DNA of 64,000 bases from Intestinibacter bartlettii (lineage in GTDB: Bacteria; Bacillota; Clostridia; Peptostreptococcales; Peptostreptococcaceae): assembly GCF_000154445.1 (NCBI RefSeq), contig NZ_DS499566.1; one strand, given 5' to 3'. A model generated the notes under the pieces. That model saw only the letters and a program-made list of their open reading frames with translations. It did no database searches and was not told the DNA's origin. Below, piece after piece: positions 17,156-26,523 of the stretch. Position 1 is the stretch's first letter. The number at the start of each line of letters is the position of its first letter. The position numbers and the translations under genes were made by a program.

Positions 17156-17202
17156 AAACTTTTGGGGGACACTCCTGGGAGGAGAGTGTCCCCAAAAAGT
17201 TT
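17156..17202. repeat. REP-like palindrome
   Basis: AAACTTTTGGGGGACACTC pairs almost perfectly with GAGTGTCCCCAAAAAGTTT around a G-rich loop (CTGGGAGGA). No T run follows, so it does not look like a terminator for either strand. The GGGGACACTC/GAGTGTCCCC arms resemble repetitive extragenic palindromes found with IS200-like (Y1 transposase/RAYT) elements. It lies upstream of the initiator gene. Only one copy is in the window. Confidence 0.6.
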
Positions 17203-17713
17203 GATGATCTACCTTTACACCTCCTTTTACTTTAATCATATACAAAAAAAAGCGGAACTGTATAATAAAATCGGTTCCGGGAATTGTTCTTCGAAGGAGT
17301 TCTTAGAGTTAGTTCATAGGGGATTATTTTTAATTTGGATTTGAGGGGGTTAAAATCTTGAAAATCCAATGTTTGTTTAGGGAAGTTTATATAAAAGTAA
17401 GGTGGATTTAGTCTATAAAATTTTATTTTACGGTAAAAAATGAGTGTATTTTTGGTGTAAAAATGATAGAAAAGTCAGAAGTACGAAGAAAATGACGATA
17501 ATATAAATAGAAACTAAGAATATAAAAATTATGTGAATGAATAGGAAACCAGGGATGGTTTCCTATTTTGTGTGTAATAAGATATTAAAAAAAACTTACA
17601 TTATATAACAAATTTTAAAGGTTTTTTATTCTAATTGTATAAAAATTTTACAAGTGGTAATATATTATAGGTAGTTTCCAAGATATCAACCAATAATTGG
17701 GGAGGGATAATTT
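17203..17713. other. Gene-poor stretch with one hairpin
   Basis: No ORF with a convincing ribosome binding site was found. The only clear structure is AATAGGAAACC/GGTTTCCTATT at 17540-17567, followed by TTTT, a terminator-like hairpin with no obvious gene before it. A 17-codon TTG frame at about 17358 after GGGGG is too short to trust. Confidence 0.4.
17540..17569 (+). terminator. Orphan intrinsic terminator
   Basis: An 11-bp perfect stem AATAGGAAACC/GGTTTCCTATT with loop AGGGAT and a short T run. The transcript it would end is unidentified. Confidence 0.55.
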
Positions 17714-17785
17714 ATGAATTATAACAAATTTTATACTAATTACATACATTTAAAATATGAATTTATTTTAAAAACTAAGAATTAA
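17714..17785 (+). CDS. Short ORF (23 aa) before the VanZ-like gene
   Basis: ATG follows GGGGAGGG with 6-base spacing, one of the best ribosome binding sites in the window. The product MNYNKFYTNYIHLKYEFILK plus three residues is polar and aromatic, with no signal peptide. It ends 14 bp before the VanZ-like start, and the next ribosome binding site lies in that gap. It may be a leader peptide or a translated small protein; there is no recognised family. Confidence 0.4.
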   Translation: MNYNKFYTNYIHLKYEFILKTKN

Positions 17786-17799
17786 AGGTAGGTGGCAGG

Positions 17800-18381
17800 A
17801 TGATATTAAAAAGAATGGTTTTACCGCCTGCTTTAATAATCTACATAATACTATTTTTGGGGACGTATAAAAAAACATCAAAACAAAAACTATTTATAGT
17901 CTCAATGATATACTTTATATCTGTTTTTATAATAATGATGACATTTTTCCCGATTCCTGTTGATCATGGGTTGCTTGAATATAATAGAAATATGGGCCTT
18001 CAATGTATAAATAATTTGGTTCCATTTAGGATGATTTATCATATTATAAAAAGTGAAAGCGTGATTGTGGTGATTTATCAAATAGGTGGAAATCTTATGC
18101 TGTTATTCCCTCTGGGGTATTTAATTCCAATTGTAACTGATAAAAAAATAGATTTGAAAAAAATTATACTTATAATGTTTTGTATAACATTTTGTATAGA
18201 AAATATGCAGTTTATAATTGGACAAATTTTGAACTTTAATTATAGATGTTTTGATGTGGACGATATGATATTAAATACATCTGGCGGTATATTAGGGTAT
18301 CTTATGTTGAAAAAAACATATCATATAATTAGGAAGTATATCAAAATACCTTATTTTGAAAACGAAATAAATATTATATAA
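17800..18381 (+). CDS. VanZ-like family membrane protein
   Basis: This 193-residue protein has about five membrane segments and the conserved VanZ-family points: NLVPF (about residue 68), IGGNLMLLFPLGYL (about 97-110), an acidic-glutamine helix ENMQFIIGQ, and the R-x-x-DVDDMILNTSGGILGY block. VanZ itself gives low-level teicoplanin resistance; most relatives have no known role. AGGTAGGTGGCAGG precedes the ATG. It is not next to other van genes, so it should not be read as a resistance determinant. A terminator follows. Confidence 0.85.
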   Translation: MILKRMVLPPALIIYIILFLGTYKKTSKQKLFIVSMIYFISVFIIMMTFFPIPVDHGLLEYNRNMGLQCINNLVPFRMIYHIIKSESVIVVIYQIGGNLMLLFPLGYLIPIVTDKKIDLKKIILIMFCITFCIENMQFIIGQILNFNYRCFDVDDMILNTSGGILGYLMLKKTYHIIRKYIKIPYFENEINII

Positions 18382-18398
18382 GATAAAAGGATAACTAT

Positions 18399-18444
18399 AA
18401 AATAACTCTCATGATGAAGCGTATTTCACTATGGGGGTTATTTT
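18399..18444 (+). terminator. Intrinsic terminator after the VanZ-like gene
   Basis: A 14-bp stem with two G-U pairs, AAAATAACTCTCAT/ATGGGGGTTATTTT, 17 bp after the stop codon. Confidence 0.75.
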
Positions 18445-18606
18445 AATATAAAAATTTTTATATTAAATAATAAATTGTTGGATAAATATTAAAAAATGAT
18501 TATAATATATATATACGAATTCCGAAAAATACCGACAATTTATGTAGGATTACTGTATTTAATTATGAGAAATAAAATGGGATGGGGGGAGTAAAAAGAA
18601 AGCGTT

Positions 18607-21600
18607 ATGAAGGTAGAAAAAAGAATAATAGCAATGATTATGGCAATGTATATAGGAACCAGTAATGCATTAGCCCAGCCGGTATCGGGTGAGAAAATAG
18701 GTGAGGCACCTATAAATTATAGTTACACGACAGCTAGGGCAAAAACACAAAACGGTATAGTAATAAAAAATGTAAATTTAAGAACTAAACCGAATAAAAC
18801 AACTTCAAAGATAATAAGAACTTTAAAAGTAGGAGAAAAGGTTATAATAGTAGGAAAATCGGGAAACTATTATAAAATAGAGTATGCATCAGGCAAATTT
18901 GCATATGCTTATGCTAATAATTACATAAAAATAGAAGAAGCTAAGCCAAACGACAAGCCAGATGTTAAATTAGACAATAATGTAGGGATATCTACAGCAA
19001 ATGTGAATGTAAGAACATCACCAAATGCAAATATAGCGACAAATAAATTAGGCAAATTGTTAAAAGGAACAAAGGTAGAAGTAGTAGGCAAATCTGGAGA
19101 TTTCTATAAAATAAAATATAAAGGTCAATATGCATATGCATCAAAATACTATATATCTGTTACAAAAGGATTGAAACTAGATAAAATATCAGAAATAAAA
19201 TTAAAATCAGATATAGTAGTTAGAGAATTGGCATCTACAAGTTCAAAACAAATATCGACATTATCACAAGGAACAGTTGTAAGTGTTGTAGAAAAACTTA
19301 CAAACAATTGGTATAAAATTGAGTTAAATGATGGTTATGGATATGCAATAATTGAAGATAAATCAGATGATAAACCAAATGACAAACCAGATGTTAAATT
19401 AGACAATAATGTAGGGATATCTACAGCAAATGTGAATGTAAGAACATCACCAAATTCAAATATAGCAACAAATAAAATCGGAAAATTATTAAAAGGAACA
19501 AAGGTAGAAGTAGTAGGCCAATCAGGAGATTTTTATAAAATAAAATATCAAGGCCAATATGCATATGCATCAAAATACTACATATCAGTGACTAAGGGAT
19601 TAAAATTAGATAAAATATCAGAAATAAAATTAACACAAGACACAGTAGTGAGAGAGTTGGCTTCTGAAAACTCAAACCAAATAGCAAAATTGCAAGAAGG
19701 AACAGTAGTATCAGTTGTGGAAAAACTAACAAATAATTGGTATAAAATCGACTTGAACGATAGCTATGGATATGCAATAATTGAAGATAAATCAGATGAA
19801 AAACCAGACGATAAACCAGAAACTAAAATAAGTGTGATAGGTGTAACAACAACAAGTCTAAATGTAAGAACTGAGCCGGATACAAATATCTCGACTAATA
19901 TAATAGGAGTATTGTCACAAGATACAAAAATAGAAATTGTAGAGGAAGTTAATGATTTTTATAAAATAAAATATAAAGGTCAATATGCATATGTTGCAAA
20001 ATCATATGTAAGTGTTAAACAAAATATGAAATTAGATAAAGTAGCTGATTTAAAATTAACAACAGATGTAGTAGTTAGAGAATTGGCTTCTGATACTTCA
20101 GATTCAATATTTACATTAAAACAAGGTACAAAAGTAACAGTTGTAGAAAACTTCCTAAATGGATGGTATAAAATCTATGTAAATAATATATATGGATATA
20201 TAAATACAAAAGATAATGTATCAAGTAGTATAGGAATAGCTACAGGTGATGTAAATATAAGAACAGAAGCGAATACAAATTCAAATATAGTAGGAGTGCT
20301 TTTAAAAGGATCAAAAATAGAAATTGCGGGTCAATCTGGTAATTTCTATAAAGTAAAATATAAAGGTTTATACAGATATATTTCAAAAAAATATTTATCT
20401 GACAATGAAAGTGAAAAATTAAATAATGTAGGCGTATTAAAAATAGCACAGGAAGCAGAAGTTAAGGAATTGGCTTCTGATGATTCAATCACATTATTGA
20501 CATTGCAAGAAGGAACAACTGTCAATGTTATCGAAAGACTTTTTAATGGATGGTACAAAATAGAAATAAATAATGTATATGGTTATATAAAACCGACAGA
20601 TGGAAACCTTGTAAGTAGTGACAAAGATATCAACCTTATGAAAGAAGATGGATATTACTACTATATAAATCCAGATGGAACTAAATATAAAGGATATAAA
20701 GTAGTAGATGGCATTCAATATTACTTTAGTGATGAAACTGGAGAATCTATAGATCAATTTGCAGTTGTAAGAGAAAAAGAAAATGGCAAAACTGTAACTA
20801 ATAGATATTTTGTTAAAGAAAATGGTGGCGTTTTAAAAAATACTTTTAGAAGTATACCAGAGCTAAATGACAAACTTTATTACTTTGGAGCAGATGGAAA
20901 AGCTGTAAGAGGAATAAACACAATAAATGGAAAGAAATATTATTTCAACACAAGATATAGCTATATTATGACTGGACTATGCTCTGTGAATGAAAATATA
21001 TACTACTTCAATAAATCTAATTATACAATGGAGACTAATACAACTAAAATTGTAGCAGGTAAATTAAAACTTGATATAGGAAGCGACGGAAGAGTATATA
21101 ATATGACAAAATTAGATGACTCAGATTTAGCAAATATGCTTTATTCAGGTTTTAGCAAAATGGGAACAGTATATTCACATAATTATGAAGAAGGGCTTGA
21201 CTGTAGTAATTATGTTTCAGAGATATTAAGAGAAATCGGATTAAATACATTCTCAAAAGATGAAAGAACTTCACAACAACAAGCAATATACTGTGAGCAA
21301 AATAATTTAACTGTAAGCAAAAAGAATCTACAACCAGGTGATATATTATTTTACAATAATACTAATTGCAGCAATATCAAAAAATATGGACATTGTTCAA
21401 GAGCATTAGAAAATGGAATGCATGTCCATCATGTTGCTATATATATAGGCGATGGAAAAATTATGGAATCAACAAGTGGAGTTAACAAAGATTATGAACA
21501 TGCAGGAGTTAGAATTTATAATTTAAGTCAAAGTAGTACATATTATGTATATAGTGCAGCTAGGGTTTTAGGAATAAAAAGACCAGTGACACCAGAAAAT

Positions 21601-21738
21601 CCAGATATACCGGAAAACCCGGACACTCCGGAAAATCCTGATAATAAAGGCGACCAAGAAAATAATAATCAAACTAATAAAGACGATAGAATGGATAACG
21701 GCAATATAGAGAATAACGATGTTAAAAATGAAGAATAA
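18607..21738 (+). CDS. Secreted SH3-repeat NlpC/P60 cell-wall hydrolase with wall-binding repeats
   Basis: This 1043-residue exported protein has a signal peptide (residues 1-24, ending NALAQP). About nine SH3b modules follow (residues 47-665), recognisable from NVNVRTSPN and VVRELAS starts and GQYAYASKYYI ends. Then come choline/toxin-type wall-binding repeats (YYYINPDGTKYKGY, LYYFGADGKAVRG, KYYFNTRY; about 680-830). The NlpC/P60 peptidase domain (about 840-1000) has Cys in DCSNYVSEI (about 866) and His in HHVAIYIGDG (about 941), and would cut peptidoglycan stem peptides. The tail is rich in PENPD repeats. No LPXTG motif was seen. GGGGGGAG lies about 15 bases before the ATG, a long spacing, so the start is slightly uncertain. 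Confidence 0.9.
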   Translation: MKVEKRIIAMIMAMYIGTSNALAQPVSGEKIGEAPINYSYTTARAKTQNGIVIKNVNLRTKPNKTTSKIIRTLKVGEKVIIVGKSGNYYKIEYASGKFAYAYANNYIKIEEAKPNDKPDVKLDNNVGISTANVNVRTSPNANIATNKLGKLLKGTKVEVVGKSGDFYKIKYKGQYAYASKYYISVTKGLKLDKISEIKLKSDIVVRELASTSSKQISTLSQGTVVSVVEKLTNNWYKIELNDGYGYAIIEDKSDDKPNDKPDVKLDNNVGISTANVNVRTSPNSNIATNKIGKLLKGTKVEVVGQSGDFYKIKYQGQYAYASKYYISVTKGLKLDKISEIKLTQDTVVRELASENSNQIAKLQEGTVVSVVEKLTNNWYKIDLNDSYGYAIIEDKSDEKPDDKPETKISVIGVTTTSLNVRTEPDTNISTNIIGVLSQDTKIEIVEEVNDFYKIKYKGQYAYVAKSYVSVKQNMKLDKVADLKLTTDVVVRELASDTSDSIFTLKQGTKVTVVENFLNGWYKIYVNNIYGYINTKDNVSSSIGIATGDVNIRTEANTNSNIVGVLLKGSKIEIAGQSGNFYKVKYKGLYRYISKKYLSDNESEKLNNVGVLKIAQEAEVKELASDDSITLLTLQEGTTVNVIERLFNGWYKIEINNVYGYIKPTDGNLVSSDKDINLMKEDGYYYYINPDGTKYKGYKVVDGIQYYFSDETGESIDQFAVVREKENGKTVTNRYFVKENGGVLKNTFRSIPELNDKLYYFGADGKAVRGINTINGKKYYFNTRYSYIMTGLCSVNENIYYFNKSNYTMETNTTKIVAGKLKLDIGSDGRVYNMTKLDDSDLANMLYSGFSKMGTVYSHNYEEGLDCSNYVSEILREIGLNTFSKDERTSQQQAIYCEQNNLTVSKKNLQPGDILFYNNTNCSNIKKYGHCSRALENGMHVHHVAIYIGDGKIMESTSGVNKDYEHAGVRIYNLSQSSTYYVYSAARVLGIKRPVTPENPDIPENPDTPENPDNKGDQENNNQTNKDDRMDNGNIENNDVKNEE
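18961..19818 (+). repeat. Two 429-bp direct repeats in the SH3 hydrolase gene
   Basis: The segments starting at 18961 and 19390 both begin GATGTTAAATTAGACAATAA and stay nearly identical for 143 codons, each encoding two SH3b modules and a DKPxDKP linker. Two more diverged copies follow. Such units can expand or contract by recombination. Confidence 0.8.
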
Positions 21739-21793
21739 TTTGATTGGTCAGATTACATATTAAATAAAAAAGTACAGAAATTAAAAATGTATA

Positions 21794-21832
21794 AAAAAGG
21801 TATTAAATCAATAAAAGATTTAATACCTTTTT
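21794..21832 (+). terminator. Intrinsic terminator of the hydrolase gene
   Basis: A perfect 16-bp stem AAAAAGGTATTAAATC/GATTTAATACCTTTTT, about 55 bp after the stop codon, ending in T residues. Confidence 0.85.
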
Positions 21833-21996
21833 ATTTAAAATACAAGAACCTTAAGATTCTATTAATTTTAAATAAAATATAAAATTTATGCCAAAATCTA
21901 CATATAATTTAATACAAGGTGAAAAATAATTGTAAAATAAAAATATTTTATTATAATTGTATATAAAGCAGTTGAAATGGACAAAATGGAAAGGAG

Positions 21997-22908
21997 ATGA
22001 AGAAAATAAATAAAATAGTAAATAAGTTTCTGCAGAAAAAATACAATTTTGAGAGAAAATATGGGCAAATAGAAATTGGAAATATAAATTCGAGGGCGGC
22101 AGAGGTTGGTTTTTACTTACTGCTGAGTTTGTTCCCGTTTTTATTATTCACAATAAGTGCAGTCGTTTTTATACCGATAATATATTTAAATAAATATATA
22201 AACATATTAGAAAGCCTCATTCCATCTAGTGCTTTCATAATATTAAATGGACTTATAAGGTCAGTAATAGGAAACAGAAGTATAAAACTTTTAATAAGCA
22301 GTTTCTTCTTAGCGATATGGTCAATATCAAAAGCAGTAAAATCTTTGATAAGAGGAATAAATAGATCTTATGGAGTAAATGAAAATAGGTCTTTTTTCAA
22401 GGTATTATTTATATCATTAATTTTTTCAATCATGTTATTATTACTTATATTAATATCATTGGTTTTACTTATAGGTGGTGAAAAAATAGGGATATTTGTA
22501 TTTGATTTAATCGGACTAGATAAATACTTCATCTATATATGGAATATACTAAGATACAGCGTTGGTATTTTATTTGTCATAAGTATATTAGTAATACTTT
22601 ATACATATATGCCAAATACAAAAATGAAAGTTAGGGACTCGGTGCCTGGGGCCGTACTTTCGACATTTTTATGGATTATAGTTACTTATGGATATTCTTT
22701 TTATGTAAATAATTTTTCAAACTACGATGTAATATATGGCAGTTTGGGTGGAGTTATCGTACTTATAACTTGGCTTTATCTAAGTAGTTGGACGATTTTG
22801 GCTGGTTCAGAATTAAATGCAAGACTTTTATATAAAAAAAGAAACAGAACAAAAATAAGAAAAAAATACGACAAACACAGAGATATACATAAATATGATC
22901 TTCATTAG
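21997..22908 (+). CDS. YihY/BrkB family membrane protein
   Basis: The 303-residue protein has about six membrane segments and the family marks: AAEVGFYLLLSLFPFLLF (about residues 34-51), SISKAVKSLIRGINRSYG (about 106-123), and GAVLSTFLWIIVTYGYSFYV plus YGSLGGVIVLITWLYLSS near the C-terminus. The family was once called ribonuclease BN in error; function is unknown, with transport suggested. The ATG directly abuts GGAG, leaving no spacing, and no upstream in-frame start exists before a stop. A 7-codon frame (MDKMERR) ends at this ATG through ATGA, so coupled translation may explain the start. Confidence 0.85.
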   Translation: MKKINKIVNKFLQKKYNFERKYGQIEIGNINSRAAEVGFYLLLSLFPFLLFTISAVVFIPIIYLNKYINILESLIPSSAFIILNGLIRSVIGNRSIKLLISSFFLAIWSISKAVKSLIRGINRSYGVNENRSFFKVLFISLIFSIMLLLLILISLVLLIGGEKIGIFVFDLIGLDKYFIYIWNILRYSVGILFVISILVILYTYMPNTKMKVRDSVPGAVLSTFLWIIVTYGYSFYVNNFSNYDVIYGSLGGVIVLITWLYLSSWTILAGSELNARLLYKKRNRTKIRKKYDKHRDIHKYDLH

Positions 22909-23032
22909 AATATATTTTTGAAAATATTTTTAGAAAAATAAAGTGAAATGATTTGATTAATTAAGGAAATAATAGTATTTAATTAAAAATAAAAGTTTTT
23001 ACCATAAAATGTAAAAACAATATAAAAGAATG

Positions 23033-23061
23033 TTGACAATTTTCAGATTTTATCATACTAT
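23033..23061 (+). promoter_or_regulatory. Promoter of the hom leader
   Basis: TTGACA (23033-23038) and TACTAT (23056-23061) are separated by 17 bp, about 30 bp before the first T-box. Confidence 0.65.
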
Positions 23062-23087
23062 AATATTAACTAATTTAAATAAAAAAA

Positions 23088-23324
23088 GGCAATGAATAGG
23101 AAGAGTAAATCTAATTCGATTTTCAGAGAGGAAAATTTATAAGCTGAGAGATTTTCTAAATTAGAGGGATAGAAAACTACCTAGGAGCTGTGGTCCGAAG
23201 TTTTAAGTCTAATCTTATTTTAGTAAGACCTACCGTAAGTCGCGTTAAGACTTTGAGTGGATTTTTATCAAATTAGGTGGAACCGCGGGAATTATCTCGT
23301 CCTTTTTATAAGGGCGAGTTTTTT
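23088..23324 (+). promoter_or_regulatory. T-box riboswitch 1 of a tandem pair (threonine type)
   Basis: Stem I begins near AATGAATAGGAAGAGTA and contains CAGAGAGG. The specifier region GAAA-ACT-ACC points to ACT, a threonine codon, at 23176-23178. The T-box core GGTGGAACCGCG lies at 23277-23288. The terminator stem CTCGTCC/GGGCGAG at 23296-23318 is followed by TTTTTT. Uncharged tRNA would pair with the specifier and the T-box and prevent termination. No ORF lies between this unit and the next T-box. Confidence 0.9.
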
Positions 23325-23467
23325 AATTTTTGATAAAGAAAAGAAATATTTTAAAAGTAATTATAATAAATTACTTTTGAATATGAAAATTAAATACGAC
23401 AGTATTTCAAAATAATAAATAATAAAAGTTAAAAATAAAAATGGTAAATAAAAAATTTAATGTAATA

Positions 23468-23714
23468 AAAAGCAATGAATAGGAAGAGTAAATCTAATTC
23501 GGTTTTCAGAGAGGAAAATTTATAAGCTGAGAGATTTTCTAAATTAGAGGGATTGAAAACTACCTAGGAGCTGCAGCCTGAAGTTTTAAGAATGAACTTA
23601 TTTTAGTAAGGTTTGTCGTAAGTCGCGTTAAGACGTTAAGTGAGTTATGAAAATAACTAAGTAGGGTGGAACCGCGAGAGACTCGTCCCTTTTTGGGATA
23701 GCCTCTTTTTTATT
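23468..23714 (+). promoter_or_regulatory. T-box riboswitch 2 of a tandem pair (threonine type), upstream of hom
   Basis: Its first 100 bases are almost identical to T-box 1. The specifier ACT lies at 23559-23561, the core AGGGTGGAACCGCG at 23663-23676, and a terminator hairpin ending in T residues at 23677-23712. The hom ribosome binding site starts about 18 bp later. Both specifiers read Thr, fitting homoserine dehydrogenase as an early step to threonine. Confidence 0.92.
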
Positions 23715-23743
23715 ACAAAAAATTACTAGTAGGAGGTAAAAAA

Positions 23744-24949
23744 ATGAAAATAGGAATATTAGGATATGGAACAGTTGCAAGTGGGTTAGTAGATATTATA
23801 GATAATAATAAGGATAAAAGAGATATAAGTATAGAGGGGATACTTGTAAGGGATGTTAAAAAGCACGAACACAGAAAGCATGCTGATGTTTTGACTGATA
23901 ATATAGAAGATATATTCAAAAAAGATGTCGACGTAATTGTCGAACTTTTAGGTGGATTACATCCTTCTTATGAATATCTAAAAAGAGCTATCGAAAATAA
24001 GATAAATGTTGTAACTGCAAATAAAGATATGTTAGCTGAATTCGGCGGTGAGTTAGTTAGTCTTGCTAAAGAAAACGGCGTTTGTATAAAATTTGAAGCT
24101 TCTGTTGGTGGTGGAATCCCAGTTTTAAAACCATTAATCGAATCATTAGAAGGAAACGAAATCGATTCAATTTCTGCTATATTAAACGGAACTACAAACT
24201 TCATCTTATCAAAAATGTATGATGAAAATTTATCATATGATGAAGCATTAAAACAAGCTCAAGATTTAGGATTTGCCGAAGCTAATCCAGAAGCAGATGT
24301 TATGGGATATGATGCAGGTAGAAAATTATCAATTTTATCTACTTTATCATTTAATAAGAGAATCTACTGGAAAGATTTTTATCTTGAAGGAATAAATAAA
24401 ATAGAGCCAAAAGATATAGAATACGCAAAACAGCTTGGTTGCAAAATAAAATTAGTTGGCCGCAGTAAAATAAATAACGGTAAGGTTAACGGATATGTTA
24501 GACCAGTTTTAGTTGGAAACGACGATATAATCTCAAAAATAGACAATGAATTTAATATAATTGTCGTAAATGGAGATTTCTTAGGAGAAGTTTCATTTGT
24601 CGGTAAAGGTGCTGGAAAAGACGCAACAGGTAGTGCAGTTTATGCAGATGTTTTAGATATATATGATAACCGTCTAAACAATGTCGATGCATTTATAAAA
24701 GAAAAAGTTTCAGTAGACAAAGTTGTATCAAGTGAATGCAAAGCTCTAATTAGATTTAAAAAACCTCAAAAAGATAAAATAATTCAAATTATAAAAGATA
24801 AATTCAAAGAAGCTGAAGTAATAGCTCAAGATGATGAATTAGCAGTAGTTGTAGACGCTCCATCTGAATGTGCAATAAACGACAGCATCAAATTTATAGA
24901 AGATAATAACTACTGTGAAGATGCAAGTAAGATATTAAAATTATCATAA
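23744..24949 (+). CDS. hom: Homoserine dehydrogenase
   Basis: Hom (401 residues) reduces aspartate semialdehyde to homoserine with NAD(P)H, the branch to threonine and methionine. The Rossmann motif is GILGYGTVASG (about residues 3-13). The substrate region includes ANKDMLAEFG, NGTTNFILSKM and EADVMGYDAGRKLSIL, with the catalytic lysine in the family region around KDIEYAK-LGCKIKLVGRS. The last 75 residues look like an ACT regulatory domain (SECKALIRFKKPQKDKIIQI), implying feedback inhibition by threonine. AGGAGG precedes the ATG. Expression is under two T-boxes. No thrB, thrC or lysC lies nearby. Confidence 0.95.
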   Translation: MKIGILGYGTVASGLVDIIDNNKDKRDISIEGILVRDVKKHEHRKHADVLTDNIEDIFKKDVDVIVELLGGLHPSYEYLKRAIENKINVVTANKDMLAEFGGELVSLAKENGVCIKFEASVGGGIPVLKPLIESLEGNEIDSISAILNGTTNFILSKMYDENLSYDEALKQAQDLGFAEANPEADVMGYDAGRKLSILSTLSFNKRIYWKDFYLEGINKIEPKDIEYAKQLGCKIKLVGRSKINNGKVNGYVRPVLVGNDDIISKIDNEFNIIVVNGDFLGEVSFVGKGAGKDATGSAVYADVLDIYDNRLNNVDAFIKEKVSVDKVVSSECKALIRFKKPQKDKIIQIIKDKFKEAEVIAQDDELAVVVDAPSECAINDSIKFIEDNNYCEDASKILKLS

Positions 24950-25254
24950 GATATAAAGTATTGATTGAGTTAGATCAAATTAGATACAAAAATTAAAATT
25001 ATCATAAAATAATAAATTTATAATATGATATATAAATTAGCCTTTTAAGGATACTTTGTTAAAGTAGATTTAAATAATAAGTTGTTGTTGAAATGGGGAA
25101 TGTGAAAGCATTCCTTATTTCTTTTAAAGATAAAATAAAACAATTTAATGTAAAATATTGGTATATAAATCGGCGTATATGGATTATAATAAATATAATA
25201 AAAACAATAATTAAATCTATAAAGTGTATACAATCGACATAAGGGGGAAAAGAA
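24950..25254. other. Intergenic stretch between hom and hisD
   Basis: It holds one hairpin (25097-25114) and otherwise AT-rich sequence. TATAAATC and similar boxes occur before hisD, but no clear -35/-10 pair can be fixed. Confidence 0.4.
25097..25125 (+). terminator. Probable terminator of hom
   Basis: GGAATG pairs with CATTCC around TGAAAG, followed by TTATTTCTTTT. The stem is short and the hairpin lies about 150 bp after hom, so confidence is moderate. Confidence 0.5.
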
Positions 25255-26523
25255 ATGAAAACATTAAAAAGTTCGAGCTTTAAAAATAAAGAAACCGAAA
25301 AAATAGTAAAAGAACAAGTATCAGCAATAATAGAAGATATAAAAATAAACAAAGACGAAGCTTTGAAAAAATATAATTTAAAATTCGACAACAACGACAG
25401 AAGTGTTATAAAAGTTTCAAAAGAGGAAATAGAAGAAGCTTACAAACAAGTCGATGAAGAATTTATACAAAATCTTAAGGTGGCTGCGAAAAATATAGAA
25501 AATTTTGCGATAGCTCAAAAGGAAAGTTTCGACAATAATTTTGAAAAAGAGATATATCCAGGCGTTATTTTAGGACAAAAACACATACCTGTGACTTCTT
25601 GTCTTGCATATGTTCCAGGGGGCGGGTATCCTCTATTTTCAACAGCTTTAATGCTTATAATACCAGCAAAAGTTGCAGGTGTAAAAAGGGTTGTCGCTTG
25701 TTCGCCAACTATGAAATCAACACCTAAGATAAATCCAAAAACACTTGTAGCTATGGATATTGCGGGCGCTGATGAAATATATGCAACTGGTGGAGTTCAG
25801 GCGATTGCGGCGTTTACATATGGAACAGAATCTATAAAACCTGTCGATATAATTGTCGGTCCTGGAAATAAATATGTTACAGAGGCGAAAAGACAATGTT
25901 ATGGAACTGTTGGAATCGACTTTGTCGCAGGGCCAAGTGAAGTTTTAATAATTGCTGATGAAACTGCAAATCCAACATATATCGCAGCCGATGTACTTGC
26001 ACAATGCGAACATGATTTAAACGCAAGGGGGATTTTAGTTACAACTAGTGAAAAATTTGGTCTTGAAGTTTCACAAAAAGTGGACGAAATGCTTGAAACA
26101 CTTCCAACTAAAAACATCGCAAAACCTTCTTGGGATAATAATGGTGAAATTATTTTAGTTGATTCATTAGAAGAGGCTGTCCAAATTTCAAATGAATATG
26201 CACCAGAGCATCTTGAAATAAATGTCGAAAATAACGAAGGCATAATAGAAGATCTTGTGAACTATGGTTCATTATTTATCGGTGAATATTCAGCTGAAGT
26301 GTTTGGTGATTATGTTTCAGGAACAAATCATACACTTCCGACGCTAAAAGCCTCTCGTTATACAGGTGGCGTTTGGGTTGGAACATTTATAAAAACTTGC
26401 ACACACCAAGTTTTAAACAAAGATGCAGTAAAATCTCTAGGCCCTGTTGCTATAAATATGGCGACAGAAGAAGGATTACATGCACATGCCAATGCTGCAA
26501 GAGTTAGAGTTGAAGATAAATAA
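25255..26523 (+). CDS. hisD: Histidinol dehydrogenase
   Basis: HisD (422 residues) oxidises histidinol to histidine in two NAD-dependent, zinc-dependent steps. Family motifs seen are SCLAYVPGGGYPLFSTALM (about residues 119-137), DIIVGPGNKYVTEAKR, DFVAGPSEVLIIAD, AQCEHDLNARG with zinc ligands, and GTNHTLPT. Full family length. GGGGGAAAAG precedes the ATG. It stands alone: no other his genes are near, so either the pathway is dispersed in this genome or this is a histidinol-dehydrogenase-like enzyme with another substrate. A terminator follows. Confidence 0.92.
   Translation: MKTLKSSSFKNKETEKIVKEQVSAIIEDIKINKDEALKKYNLKFDNNDRSVIKVSKEEIEEAYKQVDEEFIQNLKVAAKNIENFAIAQKESFDNNFEKEIYPGVILGQKHIPVTSCLAYVPGGGYPLFSTALMLIIPAKVAGVKRVVACSPTMKSTPKINPKTLVAMDIAGADEIYATGGVQAIAAFTYGTESIKPVDIIVGPGNKYVTEAKRQCYGTVGIDFVAGPSEVLIIADETANPTYIAADVLAQCEHDLNARGILVTTSEKFGLEVSQKVDEMLETLPTKNIAKPSWDNNGEIILVDSLEEAVQISNEYAPEHLEINVENNEGIIEDLVNYGSLFIGEYSAEVFGDYVSGTNHTLPTLKASRYTGGVWVGTFIKTCTHQVLNKDAVKSLGPVAINMATEEGLHAHANAARVRVEDK

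Noticed and set aside
17162..17344. 60-residue plus-strand ORF starting inside the REP-like palindrome
   Set aside because: Its start lies in the palindrome, there is no ribosome binding site, and the product has no recognisable features; it is most likely chance.
17800..18381. VanZ-like gene as a glycopeptide-resistance determinant
   Set aside because: No vanHAX or other resistance genes accompany it; the family is broad and mostly of unknown role.
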